Of a stretch of DNA of 7,568 nucleotides, positions 1 through 6,404 are shown piece after piece; positions within the stretch are counted from its first letter, which is position 1, and each line of letters begins with the position of its first letter. The notes beneath the pieces are model-generated. The model did not search any database, was not told where the DNA came from, and worked only from the letters and a program-made list of their open reading frames with translations. A program made the position numbers and the translations under genes. This DNA comes from an uncultured Nitrososphaerota archaeon (GTDB lineage: Bacteria > Bacillota > Clostridia > Oscillospirales > Ruminococcaceae), in contig CAKXAF010000012.1 of assembly GCA_934869045.1 (NCBI GenBank), positions 1 to 7,568 on the forward strand, in the 5' to 3' direction.

Positions 1-176
1 TCCGGGGTTATACCGGACTGACCGACGAGGAAATGGACGAGCATGAAGATCTGACCGTTGCGGTGCTGGTCCTCTGCGCAGACCTGTATGAAAACCGCCT
101 GACAACGGTGGACGACGGGAATGTAAACCGGACAGTGGAAAGCATCCTGGGGATGCACTGTCGAAATTTGATTTAA
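1..176 (+). CDS. Head-tail connector, gp6-like (3' end only)
   Basis: This is the last 57 codons of a gene whose start lies before the window; the reading frame begins at base 3 and stops with TAA at 174-176. The visible protein has a helix around LTVAVLVLCADLYENR and ends with NRTVESILGMHCRNLI. That arrangement resembles the C-terminus of gp6-like connector proteins (the put_DNA_pack/QLRG group), which form a ring under the portal and begin the neck. The family call rests on pattern memory of a short fragment, so an unrelated small head protein is possible. A 15-nt gap separates it from the tape measure gene, which lies in the same reading frame. Its presence indicates that a head module lies upstream, so the locus is probably a phage and not a headless tailocin. 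Confidence 0.7.
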   Translation, partial: RGYTGLTDEEMDEHEDLTVAVLVLCADLYENRLTTVDDGNVNRTVESILGMHCRNLI

Positions 177-180
177 AAAA

Positions 181-191
181 GGGGTGGAGGA
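181..191 (+). promoter_or_regulatory. Unusually close ribosome binding site of the tape measure gene
   Basis: The purine-rich stretch after the connector stop contains GGAGG at 186-190, only one base before the ATG at 192, which is too close for normal Shine-Dalgarno pairing. The alternative GGGG at 181-184 gives a spacing of 7 but a weaker match using G-U pairs. Low initiation would fit a protein needed in only a few copies per virion, but this is inference. Confidence 0.4.
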
Positions 192-2219
192 ATGGCCTGG
201 GGCATTGACGTTTACTTCTCGCTAAAGGATCATTTTACATCCGGCATTTTAAATTCGGCAAAATCCCTGGAGCAGATGAAAAAGAAGGTAGAGGATACCA
301 AGGGAAAAATCGACGAGCTGAACAAGCGGAAGGCCTCCATCCACGTGGACACGGTCCGGGCCAAGCAGGAGCTGAAGGCGGCGGAAAAGGCGCTGGATGG
401 GACCAAAGAGGCTGCGGACCGGCTGTCCAAAGCCAAATACGACTATGAGAACCTTCAAACCGAGCTGCGAAGCGTATCCAGCGAGGCAAAACAGGCGGAG
501 AAGGATCTTTCCTCTCTCAATGACGCCATGCAGCGCTCTCAGAACCGGGCGGGAGGCAGCTCCGGGGGAGGCAGCGAGATTCTTTCCCGCCTGGCTGCGG
601 CGGGGGCTGTGCAGATGGTGGGACAGGCTGCCGAACAGGCGGCGCAGTATACCATCCAGAGCGCCTTTGGCAGCGAGGCCGGGATGATGTTTTCCGGCAT
701 CCTCTCCGGCGCGGCCTCCGGCGCGGCTATCGGAACCGCTGTGGCTCCCGGAATCGGAACGGCCATCGGCGCGGCAGCCGGCGGCCTTTTGGGAGCGGCT
801 TCCGGGGCGCTGAATGTCCAGGCAAGCCGGGAGGAGGCGCTTCAATCGGCTGTCCAGGAACTGACCAATTCTTCGTGGGAGGCAGTCACCGGTTCTTTGG
901 AATCAGGCTCCGGCGTTGCGGCGAACCGGGAGCAGGCGAATCTAGCTTTTGGGACGCTGTTGGGGGACCCGGAGGAAGCAAACGAGTTTCTGGACAAGCT
1001 GCAGGATTTTGCGGAAAAAACGCCTTTTGGTTTCACTGACTTAACCTCCATGTCCAAGACGCTGATGTCCTATAATTTCGGACTGGACGAGATGATCCCG
1101 CTGATGACGGCCATCGGAGATGCGGGTTCGGCGCTGGGAATCTCCGGATCGGACCTGACCACGGTGGCGACGATGCTGGGGCGGATGAATTCCTCCGGAA
1201 AAACATCATTGGAATATCTGAATCCGCTGATTGAACGAGGAATTCCGGTGATGGATTACCTGTCGGAGGCTCTGGGAAAAAGCAAGGAGGCCGTTTACGA
1301 CATGGTAAGCCGGGGCCTGATCCCAGGGGAGGAGGCTGCGCGTGTCATTGCGGAAGCGATGGGAACCGATTTTGCAAACTCCATGGAAAAGCAGGCCCAG
1401 ACCTATTCCGGCTTGTCCTCCACTCTGGAGGACGCCCAGGAGCAGCTGGACGCGGTCATGGGAGAAGGATACAACGAGACCCGAAAACAGGGACTTCAGG
1501 ATCAGATCGACTGGCTGGGAAGCGGGGCCACCAAAGACGCATATCGGCTCATTGGCGAGTATCAGGCAGAATTGGAAAATGAGAAGGAACGGATTCTGCG
1601 GAAAAAGATGGACGAGGCAGTGAAAACGCCGGAATACCGGAAAGCGCTGGCGGAAGACAACGGCGCGGAGATGGGACGGATTCTGGCGGAAGCACAGGCG
1701 GACGCAGAATCGGAATACCGGTTGTCAGGCGGATATCAGGATCAATTGGAAAGCCAGAAGCTGTTGGTGAGCAACGTGCGAGAGGCTTTGATTGAGGATG
1801 GCACCTGGCGCACCTTCGGATACGATATGGGACAGGAATTTTCAAAGGGATTTTTGAGCGCAGGCCAGGGAATCCAGGAAGAAATTCAAACCATCCTGAC
1901 ACCTGGGGCAGACGCAGCCGGAAATCCTGTGATCATAGGAGGGACGCAAACAGCCCCGGGAGCGCCGAGCATTGTGTCAAACATCCGGGTTCCGGGATAT
2001 GCCGCCGGGATTTCCTACGTCCCCTATAACGACTATCCGGCGCGGCTCCACGAAGGGGAACGGGTGCTGACGGCAAGCGAAAACCGTTCCTATGGGGCAG
2101 GGGCCAACGTCAGCGTTGTGGTCAACGGACTCACCGTCCGGGAAGAGGCGGACGTAGACCGGGTGGCGGAGGTGCTGGCCCGGAAAATTTCAGAAGCAAG
2201 GGAGTTGGCGGCATGGTAA
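192..2219 (+). CDS. Tail tape measure protein
   Basis: This 675-aa protein likely sets tail length and is threaded inside the tube before DNA ejection. Residues 1-22 have the opening typical of tape measures (an xVxFSLKDHFTSG pattern). Residues 23-115 are charged and heptad-like, probably coiled coil, followed by a Gly/Ser linker at 119-128. Residues 163-207 form a Gly/Ala-rich hydrophobic stretch able to insert in membrane. Residues about 245-415 match the conserved tape-measure N-terminal region in style (EKTPFGFTDL, LGRMNSSGKTSLEYLNPLIE, GLIPGEEAARVI). The C-terminus has the usual GYAAGISYVPYNDYPARLHE followed by GERVL and a closing VNGLTVREEADVDRVAEVLA segment. At about 0.15 nm per residue it would predict a tail near 100 nm. 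The start is forced: there is no other in-frame start before it and the next Met is residue 29. GGAGG ends one base before ATG, so a GGGGTGG match at 181-187 may be the effective site. Its position upstream of the neck genes is unusual. No second tape measure is present in the window. Confidence 0.87.
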   Translation: MAWGIDVYFSLKDHFTSGILNSAKSLEQMKKKVEDTKGKIDELNKRKASIHVDTVRAKQELKAAEKALDGTKEAADRLSKAKYDYENLQTELRSVSSEAKQAEKDLSSLNDAMQRSQNRAGGSSGGGSEILSRLAAAGAVQMVGQAAEQAAQYTIQSAFGSEAGMMFSGILSGAASGAAIGTAVAPGIGTAIGAAAGGLLGAASGALNVQASREEALQSAVQELTNSSWEAVTGSLESGSGVAANREQANLAFGTLLGDPEEANEFLDKLQDFAEKTPFGFTDLTSMSKTLMSYNFGLDEMIPLMTAIGDAGSALGISGSDLTTVATMLGRMNSSGKTSLEYLNPLIERGIPVMDYLSEALGKSKEAVYDMVSRGLIPGEEAARVIAEAMGTDFANSMEKQAQTYSGLSSTLEDAQEQLDAVMGEGYNETRKQGLQDQIDWLGSGATKDAYRLIGEYQAELENEKERILRKKMDEAVKTPEYRKALAEDNGAEMGRILAEAQADAESEYRLSGGYQDQLESQKLLVSNVREALIEDGTWRTFGYDMGQEFSKGFLSAGQGIQEEIQTILTPGADAAGNPVIIGGTQTAPGAPSIVSNIRVPGYAAGISYVPYNDYPARLHEGERVLTASENRSYGAGANVSVVVNGLTVREEADVDRVAEVLARKISEARELAAW

Positions 2220-2665
2220 AGCTTTCAGACGTTCTGAACGCCGCTGCCGCCCTGGTTGCAGAGGCTTTCCCGGACCGGTATGTGTATATCGGGCAGGAGC
2301 CGGACCAGTTTGAGCGCCCGTCGTTCTTTCTGGAACTGGTGACGACCAATCGGATCCGGCAGAATATCGGCACGGATGAAACGGAGATCTATTTGACCCT
2401 GACCATCCATGAAAAGCTGGACACCAGTCGGAACGGAAACCAGGTTTCCGCTTTGGAAGATATGGAAACGGTGTTGGGGCTGTTCCGGATGGGGATCCTT
2501 CGGGCCGGCGGCCGTGCGCTGCCGGTGGCGGCGTCCAGCGGGGGACAGAGCAAGGGAGAGGCCTATCTCGACCTGACTGTCACCCTGCGGGAGGGCGTAG
2601 GCTATGAACCGGATAAGGGGCTTCCGCTCATCACAGCGGTATCCGGGAAGGAGGCGTTGAAATGA
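2213..2665 (+). CDS. Tail terminator-like protein
   Basis: A 150-aa protein likely to cap the head-proximal end of the tail tube and join tail to neck. It starts with an amphipathic helix (residues 1-18, LSDVLNAAAALVAEAFP), then a strand with YVYIGQEPDQFERPSFFLEL at 23-42. This acidic-Phe-x-x-PSFF pattern recalls the Firmicutes tail terminator proteins (DUF6838-type/XkdJ-position). Later come strands such as EIYLTLTIHEKL (58-69) and YLDLTVTLREGV (118-129), giving the small alpha/beta fold expected of this group. The ATG overlaps the tape measure stop by 7 nt (ATGGTAA), and AAGGGAG at 2198-2204 sits 8 nt upstream, so translation is probably coupled. The fold call is from sequence pattern only; another neck protein of similar size is the main alternative. 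Confidence 0.65.
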   Translation: MVKLSDVLNAAAALVAEAFPDRYVYIGQEPDQFERPSFFLELVTTNRIRQNIGTDETEIYLTLTIHEKLDTSRNGNQVSALEDMETVLGLFRMGILRAGGRALPVAASSGGQSKGEAYLDLTVTLREGVGYEPDKGLPLITAVSGKEALK

Positions 2666-3252
2666 ATCCCGGAAAATTGCGGGGACGCGGATTTGTGCTG
2701 CGTCTGTCCGGAACAACGGATCTTCGCTGGGAAAGCCTGGCCGGGGTGTGGATCAGCGGAAAAAGCACAGGGCGGAAAAACCTATTCTCCAAGGTGGGGA
2801 TCGGCGCAGACGGCGCGGAATTCCTGCTTCGGGAACGGGATCTGACCCTCCATGACGCGATCCTCTGGAACGGCCGGCACTATTTCCTGACGGATATCGT
2901 CAAGGAAGGAGCGCATCCGGTCTATTACCGGGTGCAGGCCGCCCGGGTGACGCCGGAGATCGTGACGGTCTGGCGGGACACGGTGAAAAAGGGTGTGTAC
3001 AACCGCCCGGAACGTACCGCAAAGCAAATTGGCAGCTTTCCTGGATGCATCACGGAAAAATATCTGGGGAGCATCCAGGAGGACAGCCACATCGAAAGCG
3101 AAAAGCGGTTGGTCGTTGTGGCGCCGAAAGCGGCCCTTTATCGGGAAGGAGACCGGTTCACGATCTGGGAAGAAGAATACCGGGTGATGGTGGTGCACAG
3201 GCTGGAGGACTGGAAAAACGAATATGAGGTCCAGCGGACGGAGGATGATTAA
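2662..3252 (+). CDS. Head-closure (stopper)-like neck protein, possibly two-domain
   Basis: A 196-aa protein without signal peptide or membrane segment. Residues about 22-96 resemble head-tail joining/head-closure proteins: WESLAGVWISGK, then a basic and acidic strand region, then the DAILWNGRHYFLTDIVKEG motif (65-83), which fits the family's typical 'gD.I.y.Gr.Y.I.dv' pattern. Residues about 101-193 appear to repeat this layout: VTVWRDTVKKGVYNR, then REGDRFTIWEEEYRVMVV (161-178) and a final EYEVQR strand. Most family members are near 100-120 aa, so this one is long, as a duplicated or fused form would be. The start overlaps the previous stop as ATGA (4 nt). It lies between the terminator and gp10-like genes, where a connector-to-tail adaptor is expected. 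If not a stopper, it is an uncharacterised neck protein of this phage group. Confidence 0.5.
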   Translation: MNPGKLRGRGFVLRLSGTTDLRWESLAGVWISGKSTGRKNLFSKVGIGADGAEFLLRERDLTLHDAILWNGRHYFLTDIVKEGAHPVYYRVQAARVTPEIVTVWRDTVKKGVYNRPERTAKQIGSFPGCITEKYLGSIQEDSHIESEKRLVVVAPKAALYREGDRFTIWEEEYRVMVVHRLEDWKNEYEVQRTEDD

Positions 3253-3699
3253 ATGGCGCAGTCGGTGCAGATCAACGGTCTGGATGAGCTCATTCAGAGA
3301 CTACGGGACATGGCGGATGACTTTCCCCGGATCCGGCGGGAATTTCATGAACAGGTGGCAGAGGAAATTCAAGAGGAAGTACAAAAGAGCCTTGAAAATC
3401 GTGTCAGAACCAACATGCAGGAGAAATACGTAGGCAGCAAAGGCGGATATGCTGCTGTTCGTCCCAAGGCAAAGATGTTTCATAAGGGCTACGCCTACGG
3501 CTACATCACCAATTCTCTGGAAAACGGGCACGCCATCCGACGGCCATCCGGGCGTTGGAAGGGATACCGGGCCCGGGTGAAAAAAAGGTATGTATTGGGC
3601 ATTCACTTTTATGAGCGCGCCAAGCCCATTGCAGAAAAGCGGGCAATCGACGGGGCTAATCGGCTGGCCGATGAAATCAAGCAGAAATTGGAGAAATAG
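3253..3699 (+). CDS. HK97 gp10-like neck / tail completion protein
   Basis: This 148-aa basic protein resembles the HK97-gp10/XkdI-position family, which acts in the neck or tail completion. The N-terminus INGLDELIQRLRDMADDFPR followed by an extended charged helix (residues 22-52, including EEIQEEVQKSLENRV) is the hallmark 'v.Gl.el...L..l' start. Residues 53-118 carry basic, aromatic loops (GYAYGYITNSLENGHAIRRP, RWKGYRARVKKRYVLGIHF), consistent with the family's 'y...vEfGt' and 'g..ft...' segments. The C-terminus is a helix ending in Lys residues. The ATG abuts the previous TAA with no gap; GGAGG at 3240-3244 is 8 nt upstream. It is followed directly by the tube gene, which supports a role at the head-tail interface. 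Confidence 0.8.
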   Translation: MAQSVQINGLDELIQRLRDMADDFPRIRREFHEQVAEEIQEEVQKSLENRVRTNMQEKYVGSKGGYAAVRPKAKMFHKGYAYGYITNSLENGHAIRRPSGRWKGYRARVKKRYVLGIHFYERAKPIAEKRAIDGANRLADEIKQKLEK

Positions 3700-3711
3700 G
3701 AGGAAAGGATT

Positions 3712-4143
3712 ATGGCATATGACAGCGCAAAACGGGTTATTTCCGGCACCTGGGGGGAGGTTTGGCTGGACAACGAGTATGTGGCCGAGGTGTACAAATT
3801 CAGCGCCAAGATCAGCTACAACAAAACCGAGATTCCCCGCTGCGGGCAGATGGCCAACGACCAGAAGGTGACCGGATACAAGGGGACCGGCTCCATTGGG
3901 ATGCGGAAGATCAACTCCCGGATGGGGAACATCATCGGAAAGAAGATCCGGGACGGGCACGACGTGCGGTTTACCGTCATCTCGAAGCTGGCAGACCCGG
4001 ACGCCAACGGGCAGGAACGCATCCGGGTGAAGAACGTCTCCTTTGACGATCTGACCCTGGCGGACTGGGAGGCGGATACCCCCGGCAACATCGAGGCGCC
4101 GTTCACCTTCACCGATTATGAATATCTGGACAGCATTGACTGA
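3712..4143 (+). CDS. xkdM: Tail tube protein, XkdM-like
   Basis: A 143-aa protein matching the XkdM/DUF2001 tail tube family of PBSX-like contractile tails in length and pattern. Its subunits stack as hexameric rings forming the inner DNA conduit. Recognisable features are ISGTWGEVWLDNEYVAEVYK (10-29), the KISYNKTEIPRCGQ segment (33-46), KVTGYKGTGSIGMRKINSR (52-70), the central DGHDVRFTVISKLADPDANG stretch (81-100) and a C-terminal strand AWEx-like region ending EAPFTFTDYEYLDSID. A strong GGAGGAAAGG lies at 3700-3709, fitting a major structural protein. It precedes the sheath gene; in PBSX the sheath (xkdK) precedes the tube (xkdM), so the pair is swapped here. Confidence 0.9.
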   Translation: MAYDSAKRVISGTWGEVWLDNEYVAEVYKFSAKISYNKTEIPRCGQMANDQKVTGYKGTGSIGMRKINSRMGNIIGKKIRDGHDVRFTVISKLADPDANGQERIRVKNVSFDDLTLADWEADTPGNIEAPFTFTDYEYLDSID

Positions 4144-4157
4144 GGAGGGCAAACGAG

Positions 4158-5213
4158 ATGGGACTTCCGAATATTAACATTACCTTTTATACTTTGGCCA
4201 GAGCGCTGGTCACTCACGGCGGGAAGGGCGTACTCTGTGTGATCCTGGAGGACACGACCGGCGGAGAGCACACGATCTATTCCGAGTCGGACATTCCGTC
4301 CACCCTGTCTGCCGCAAATAAAACCTATTTGAAACGGGCTTTGATCGGGAATGTCACCGCTCCGGAGAAAATCCTCTGCAAAGTGCTGACCAGTGCGGAA
4401 GATATTTCCGATGGACTCTCTTGGGCGGAACTGCAGACCTTTGATTATTTGGTAGGGCCTCCGGACATTTCTTCCTCCGACGCCACATCCGTGGCAACCT
4501 GGATCAAGTCCCAGCGGGAGGCGGGGCGGAAGGCAAAGGCGGTTCTGCCGGATACCACGGCGGACAGTGAAGGCGTGGTCAACTTCTCTGCTGCCGGCCT
4601 GAAAGACGCAAGCGGCTCCATTACCGCCGCCGGATATTGTTCCCGCATCGCCGGGATTCTCGCCGGGACGCCTTTTACTCAATCGGCGACCTATGTGGAG
4701 CTTCCGGAACTGACCGATGCGACCAGGCTCACCCGGACCGCCGCAGACGCTGCTGTTGAAGCAGGGAAATTTATTGTCTGGTACGATGGACGGAAGTTCA
4801 AAACCGGCCGGGCGGTGAACAGCCTGACGACCCTCACCGGAAAGAGCGCGGCTTATCAGAAGATCAAGATCGTGGAAGTGATGGACCTGATCCGGGAGGA
4901 TATCACCCTGACCGCAGAGGATCAGTTTATCGGGAAATATCCCAACTCCTACGACAACCGCTGCCTGCTGATTTCTGCGGTCAAGGGGTATCTGGAAAGC
5001 CTGGCTGCAGACGGCATTCTTGGAGCGGATCCGGCTGTGGAGATCGACGTGGACGCGAACCGAACCTGGCTGAAAAACAACGGAGCGGATGTTTCCGCCA
5101 TGACGGAAGACGAGATTCGGGTGGCCAACACCGGCAGTGTGGTCAACCTCAAGGCTTCCATCCAGATTCTGGACGTCATCGAGGACATCGAGCTTCCGAT
5201 CCTGTTAGGCTGA
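4158..5213 (+). CDS. xkdK: Contractile tail sheath protein, XkdK-like
   Basis: A 351-aa sheath subunit; the sheath surrounds the tube and contracts to drive it through the host envelope. It opens with GLPNINITFYTLARALVTHG and GKGVLCVILEDT, typical of short clostridial XkdK proteins. The middle (about 95-245) is the subtilisin-like sheath core, with YLVGPPDISSSDATSVATWI, VLPDTTADSEGVVNFS and AGYCSRIAGILAGTPFTQSA. The C-terminal domain holds YPNSYDNRCLLISAVKGYLE (261-280) and ends in the conserved NLKASIQILDVIEDIELPI type of strand. It is shorter than PBSX XkdK (about 460 aa as recalled) and similar to compact sheaths of clostridial phages and diffocin-like particles. GGAGGG directly follows the tube stop, 8 nt before ATG, so high co-expression with the tube is expected. 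Confidence 0.92.
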   Translation: MGLPNINITFYTLARALVTHGGKGVLCVILEDTTGGEHTIYSESDIPSTLSAANKTYLKRALIGNVTAPEKILCKVLTSAEDISDGLSWAELQTFDYLVGPPDISSSDATSVATWIKSQREAGRKAKAVLPDTTADSEGVVNFSAAGLKDASGSITAAGYCSRIAGILAGTPFTQSATYVELPELTDATRLTRTAADAAVEAGKFIVWYDGRKFKTGRAVNSLTTLTGKSAAYQKIKIVEVMDLIREDITLTAEDQFIGKYPNSYDNRCLLISAVKGYLESLAADGILGADPAVEIDVDANRTWLKNNGADVSAMTEDEIRVANTGSVVNLKASIQILDVIEDIELPILLG

Positions 5214-5224
5214 GGAGGAGAAGG

Positions 5225-5593
5225 ATGGACGCATTACAGATTTTGCTCTCCCGGGAACGGGAGCTTCCGGTGCAGGAACGGGACGTTAAGCTGAAAAGGC
5301 TGTCCCGCAAGGGGGAGGAGCCGGTGGTCTTTACCCTCCGCTCCCTCTCCTACAACCGGGTGGAGGATATCAAGAAGATCAGCGGGGATGACGGAAAGCT
5401 GCACATCGTTCTGGCCGGCGTCAAGTCCCCAGACCTGAAAAACCAGGAGCTTTTGGACCATTACGGCGCGGCTACGCCCCTGGACCTGATCAAGCTCATG
5501 CTGCTGCCCGGAGAGATTGAGGATCTCTGCCGGGAGATCGAGCAGCTGTCCGGATACCGGACGGCGACGCTGGAGGTCCTTAAAAAAAAATAA
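5225..5593 (+). CDS. xkdN: Tail assembly chaperone, XkdN-like (unshifted product)
   Basis: A 122-aa protein of the XkdN-like tail assembly chaperone family, which coats or recruits the tape measure while the tube polymerises around it. The family pattern is clear: VVFTLRSLSYNRVEDIKKI (34-52), HIVLAGVKSPDLKNQELLDH (60-79, the 'gv.sP.lkd.ell' motif), then YGAATPLDLIKLMLLPGEIE (80-99, the 'tP.dli..lL.pGEi' motif) and a final LCREIEQLSGY helix. A very strong AGGAGGAGAAGG precedes ATG 5225. The unshifted frame ends in three Lys codons (AAA x3) and TAA. In most related phages the tape measure gene follows this gene; here it does not. Confidence 0.9.
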   Translation: MDALQILLSRERELPVQERDVKLKRLSRKGEEPVVFTLRSLSYNRVEDIKKISGDDGKLHIVLAGVKSPDLKNQELLDHYGAATPLDLIKLMLLPGEIEDLCREIEQLSGYRTATLEVLKKK

Positions 5594-5739
5594 CCGAAGA
5601 CCCGGAGATGAACCTGATGTACCATCTTTTCCGGGAGCATCATATCACGCCCGGAGCCTATTACCGGCTCCCAGCCGGGGAAAAGGCAATCCTCCGGGCG
5701 TTTTTTGTCACTGACATGGAAGGGAGGAGGCAGCCATGA
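5225..5739 (+). CDS. Frameshifted long form of the tail assembly chaperone (join 5225..5590, 5590..5739)
   Basis: A -1 slip on the A run lets ribosomes bypass TAA 5591-5593 and add 49 codons, giving about 171 aa. The extension reads ITEDPEMNLMYHLFREHHIT, then PGAYYRLPAGEKAILRAFFV and a short tail, ending at TGA 5737-5739. Its 'W/YHL...x.TPg.yY.L..geka.LrAFf' layout is like the second half of G/GT-type chaperones, the part thought to contact the tape measure or tube. Support for a real frame: it is open across the whole gap to the next gene, and its stop overlaps the LysM start as ATGA. The only early in-frame ATG (5608) has GGAG directly abutting it, so independent initiation is unlikely. Transcript slippage on the A9 run would give the same protein. 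A homopolymer sequencing error is the artefact to exclude. Confidence 0.75.
5572..5635 (+). other. Programmed -1 ribosomal frameshift cassette
   Basis: Three elements line up. An internal Shine-Dalgarno-like GGAGG lies at 5572-5576. Nine consecutive A residues follow at 5582-5590, holding the heptamer A-AAA-AAA (5584-5590) in the correct phase for a -1 slip. A stem can then form from 5601-5608 with 5628-5635: CCCGGA pairs perfectly with TCCGGG, extended by a G-U and an A-U pair, with a 19-nt loop. The GGAGG is 7 nt before the heptamer and the stem begins 10 nt after it. The layout is like the E. coli dnaX signal (upstream SD, A-rich slip site, downstream hairpin). Stem stability was not computed. 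Confidence 0.75.
5647..5706 (+). terminator. Intragenic terminator-like hairpin with T tract
   Basis: ACGCCCGGAG at 5647-5656 is the perfect reverse complement of CTCCGGGCGT at 5692-5701, and T runs through 5701-5706. Inside the 35-nt loop, CCGGCT (5664-5669) and AGCCGG (5673-5678) form a second hairpin around a 3-nt loop; a competing pair is GGAGCC 5653-5658 with GGCTCC 5666-5671. The GC-rich stem plus U tract resembles an intrinsic terminator, but the large loop is atypical and the element lies inside the frameshift extension, so it may be chance in CCGG-rich coding DNA. Ribosomes that stop at 5593 would leave it free to fold; frameshifting ribosomes would unfold it. Confidence 0.3.
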
Positions 5740-6404
5740 GCGTCCGGAAAATGATCCTGAAGGATACGGGAGGCGGGACGGAGCTGGTGTTCCCGGTAAC
5801 GCCGTCGGAATTCCGGGTATCCTTCGGGAGGAACGTCTTAAAGGTCAACGTCCACCAGATGGGCGACGTCAATTTCTGGGGGCAGGCCGCGGCGGCGGAG
5901 ATCACGCTTTCTGTGCTGTTTCCCAGCGGAGACCGGAGCTACGCCTTTTCCGGAGGGGTTTCCGGGGACCCTTACGGCGCCATTGAGCGGCTGCAGAACT
6001 GGCAGACCCGGGGGGCCGTGCTTCGGTACATCGTTTCGGACACGCCGGTAAACATGGCGGTGCTGCTTTCCCGGGTGGAGTACGGCGAGCAAGATGGGAC
6101 CGGGGACGTTTATGCGGAGCTGACCCTCAGCGAATACCGGGAATTGGGGTCGGTTCGGGTGGATACCACAGGGACGGGTATCGGATCGGCTTCTTCTTCG
6201 GCACGTTCCTCGGAATCCGGCGGAACGCAGAAGGGGGAACAGGTCTACACCGTAGTGAAGGGGGATACCCTTTGGGCCATTGCTCGGAAATATTACGGGA
6301 ATGCGGAACTGTGCTGGCGGCTGGCCTCCTATAACGGAATTAAAAACGCCAACCTCATATTCCCCGGGCAAACCGTCAGGCTGCCGGATAAGGGGGCGCT
6401 CTGA
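5736..6404 (+). CDS. xkdP: LysM-domain baseplate/tail protein, XkdP-like
   Basis: A 222-aa protein likely at the tail end or baseplate hub, where the LysM domain may bind peptidoglycan or anchor the tape measure end. Residues 1-140 are the phage-specific part: VFPVTPSEFRVSFGRN (18-33), then a strand-rich stretch with VNFWGQAAAAEITLSVLFPS (45-64), a pattern shared by XkdP and related proteins. Residues 141-168 form a Ser/Gly/Thr linker. Residues 170-216 are a clear LysM: VYTVVKGDTLWAIARKYYGN, then a Trp-Arg-Leu helix, Tyr-Asn and an IFPGQTVRLP end. The start overlaps the frameshift stop (ATGA), and AGGGAGGAGG at 5721-5730 is well spaced. The tape measure gene that usually sits immediately upstream is missing here. 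Confidence 0.9.
   Translation: MSVRKMILKDTGGGTELVFPVTPSEFRVSFGRNVLKVNVHQMGDVNFWGQAAAAEITLSVLFPSGDRSYAFSGGVSGDPYGAIERLQNWQTRGAVLRYIVSDTPVNMAVLLSRVEYGEQDGTGDVYAELTLSEYRELGSVRVDTTGTGIGSASSSARSSESGGTQKGEQVYTVVKGDTLWAIARKYYGNAELCWRLASYNGIKNANLIFPGQTVRLPDKGAL

Noticed and set aside
249..845. 198-codon open frame on the - strand inside the tape measure gene
   Set aside because: Its Arg/Gly/Leu/Ala-rich composition mirrors the tape measure coiled coil and glycine-rich region; no start signal supports it.
1560..1760. Apparent repeat in the tape measure (YQAELENE and YQDQLESQ segments)
   Set aside because: The similarity spans only about seven residues with divergent flanks, as expected of helical, Glu/Gln-rich sequence; it is not a convincing repeat unit.
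3301..4152. 283-codon open frame on the - strand
   Set aside because: It lies antisense to the gp10-like and tube genes, has no recognisable domain or ribosome binding site, and its composition (Pro/Val/His/Leu-rich) is typical of antisense shadows of GC-rich genes.
5608..5739. Stand-alone small gene starting at ATG 5608
   Set aside because: GGAG ends directly at the ATG, leaving no spacer, and the open frame continues upstream to the A run. A frameshift product explains it better, although weak independent initiation cannot be excluded.
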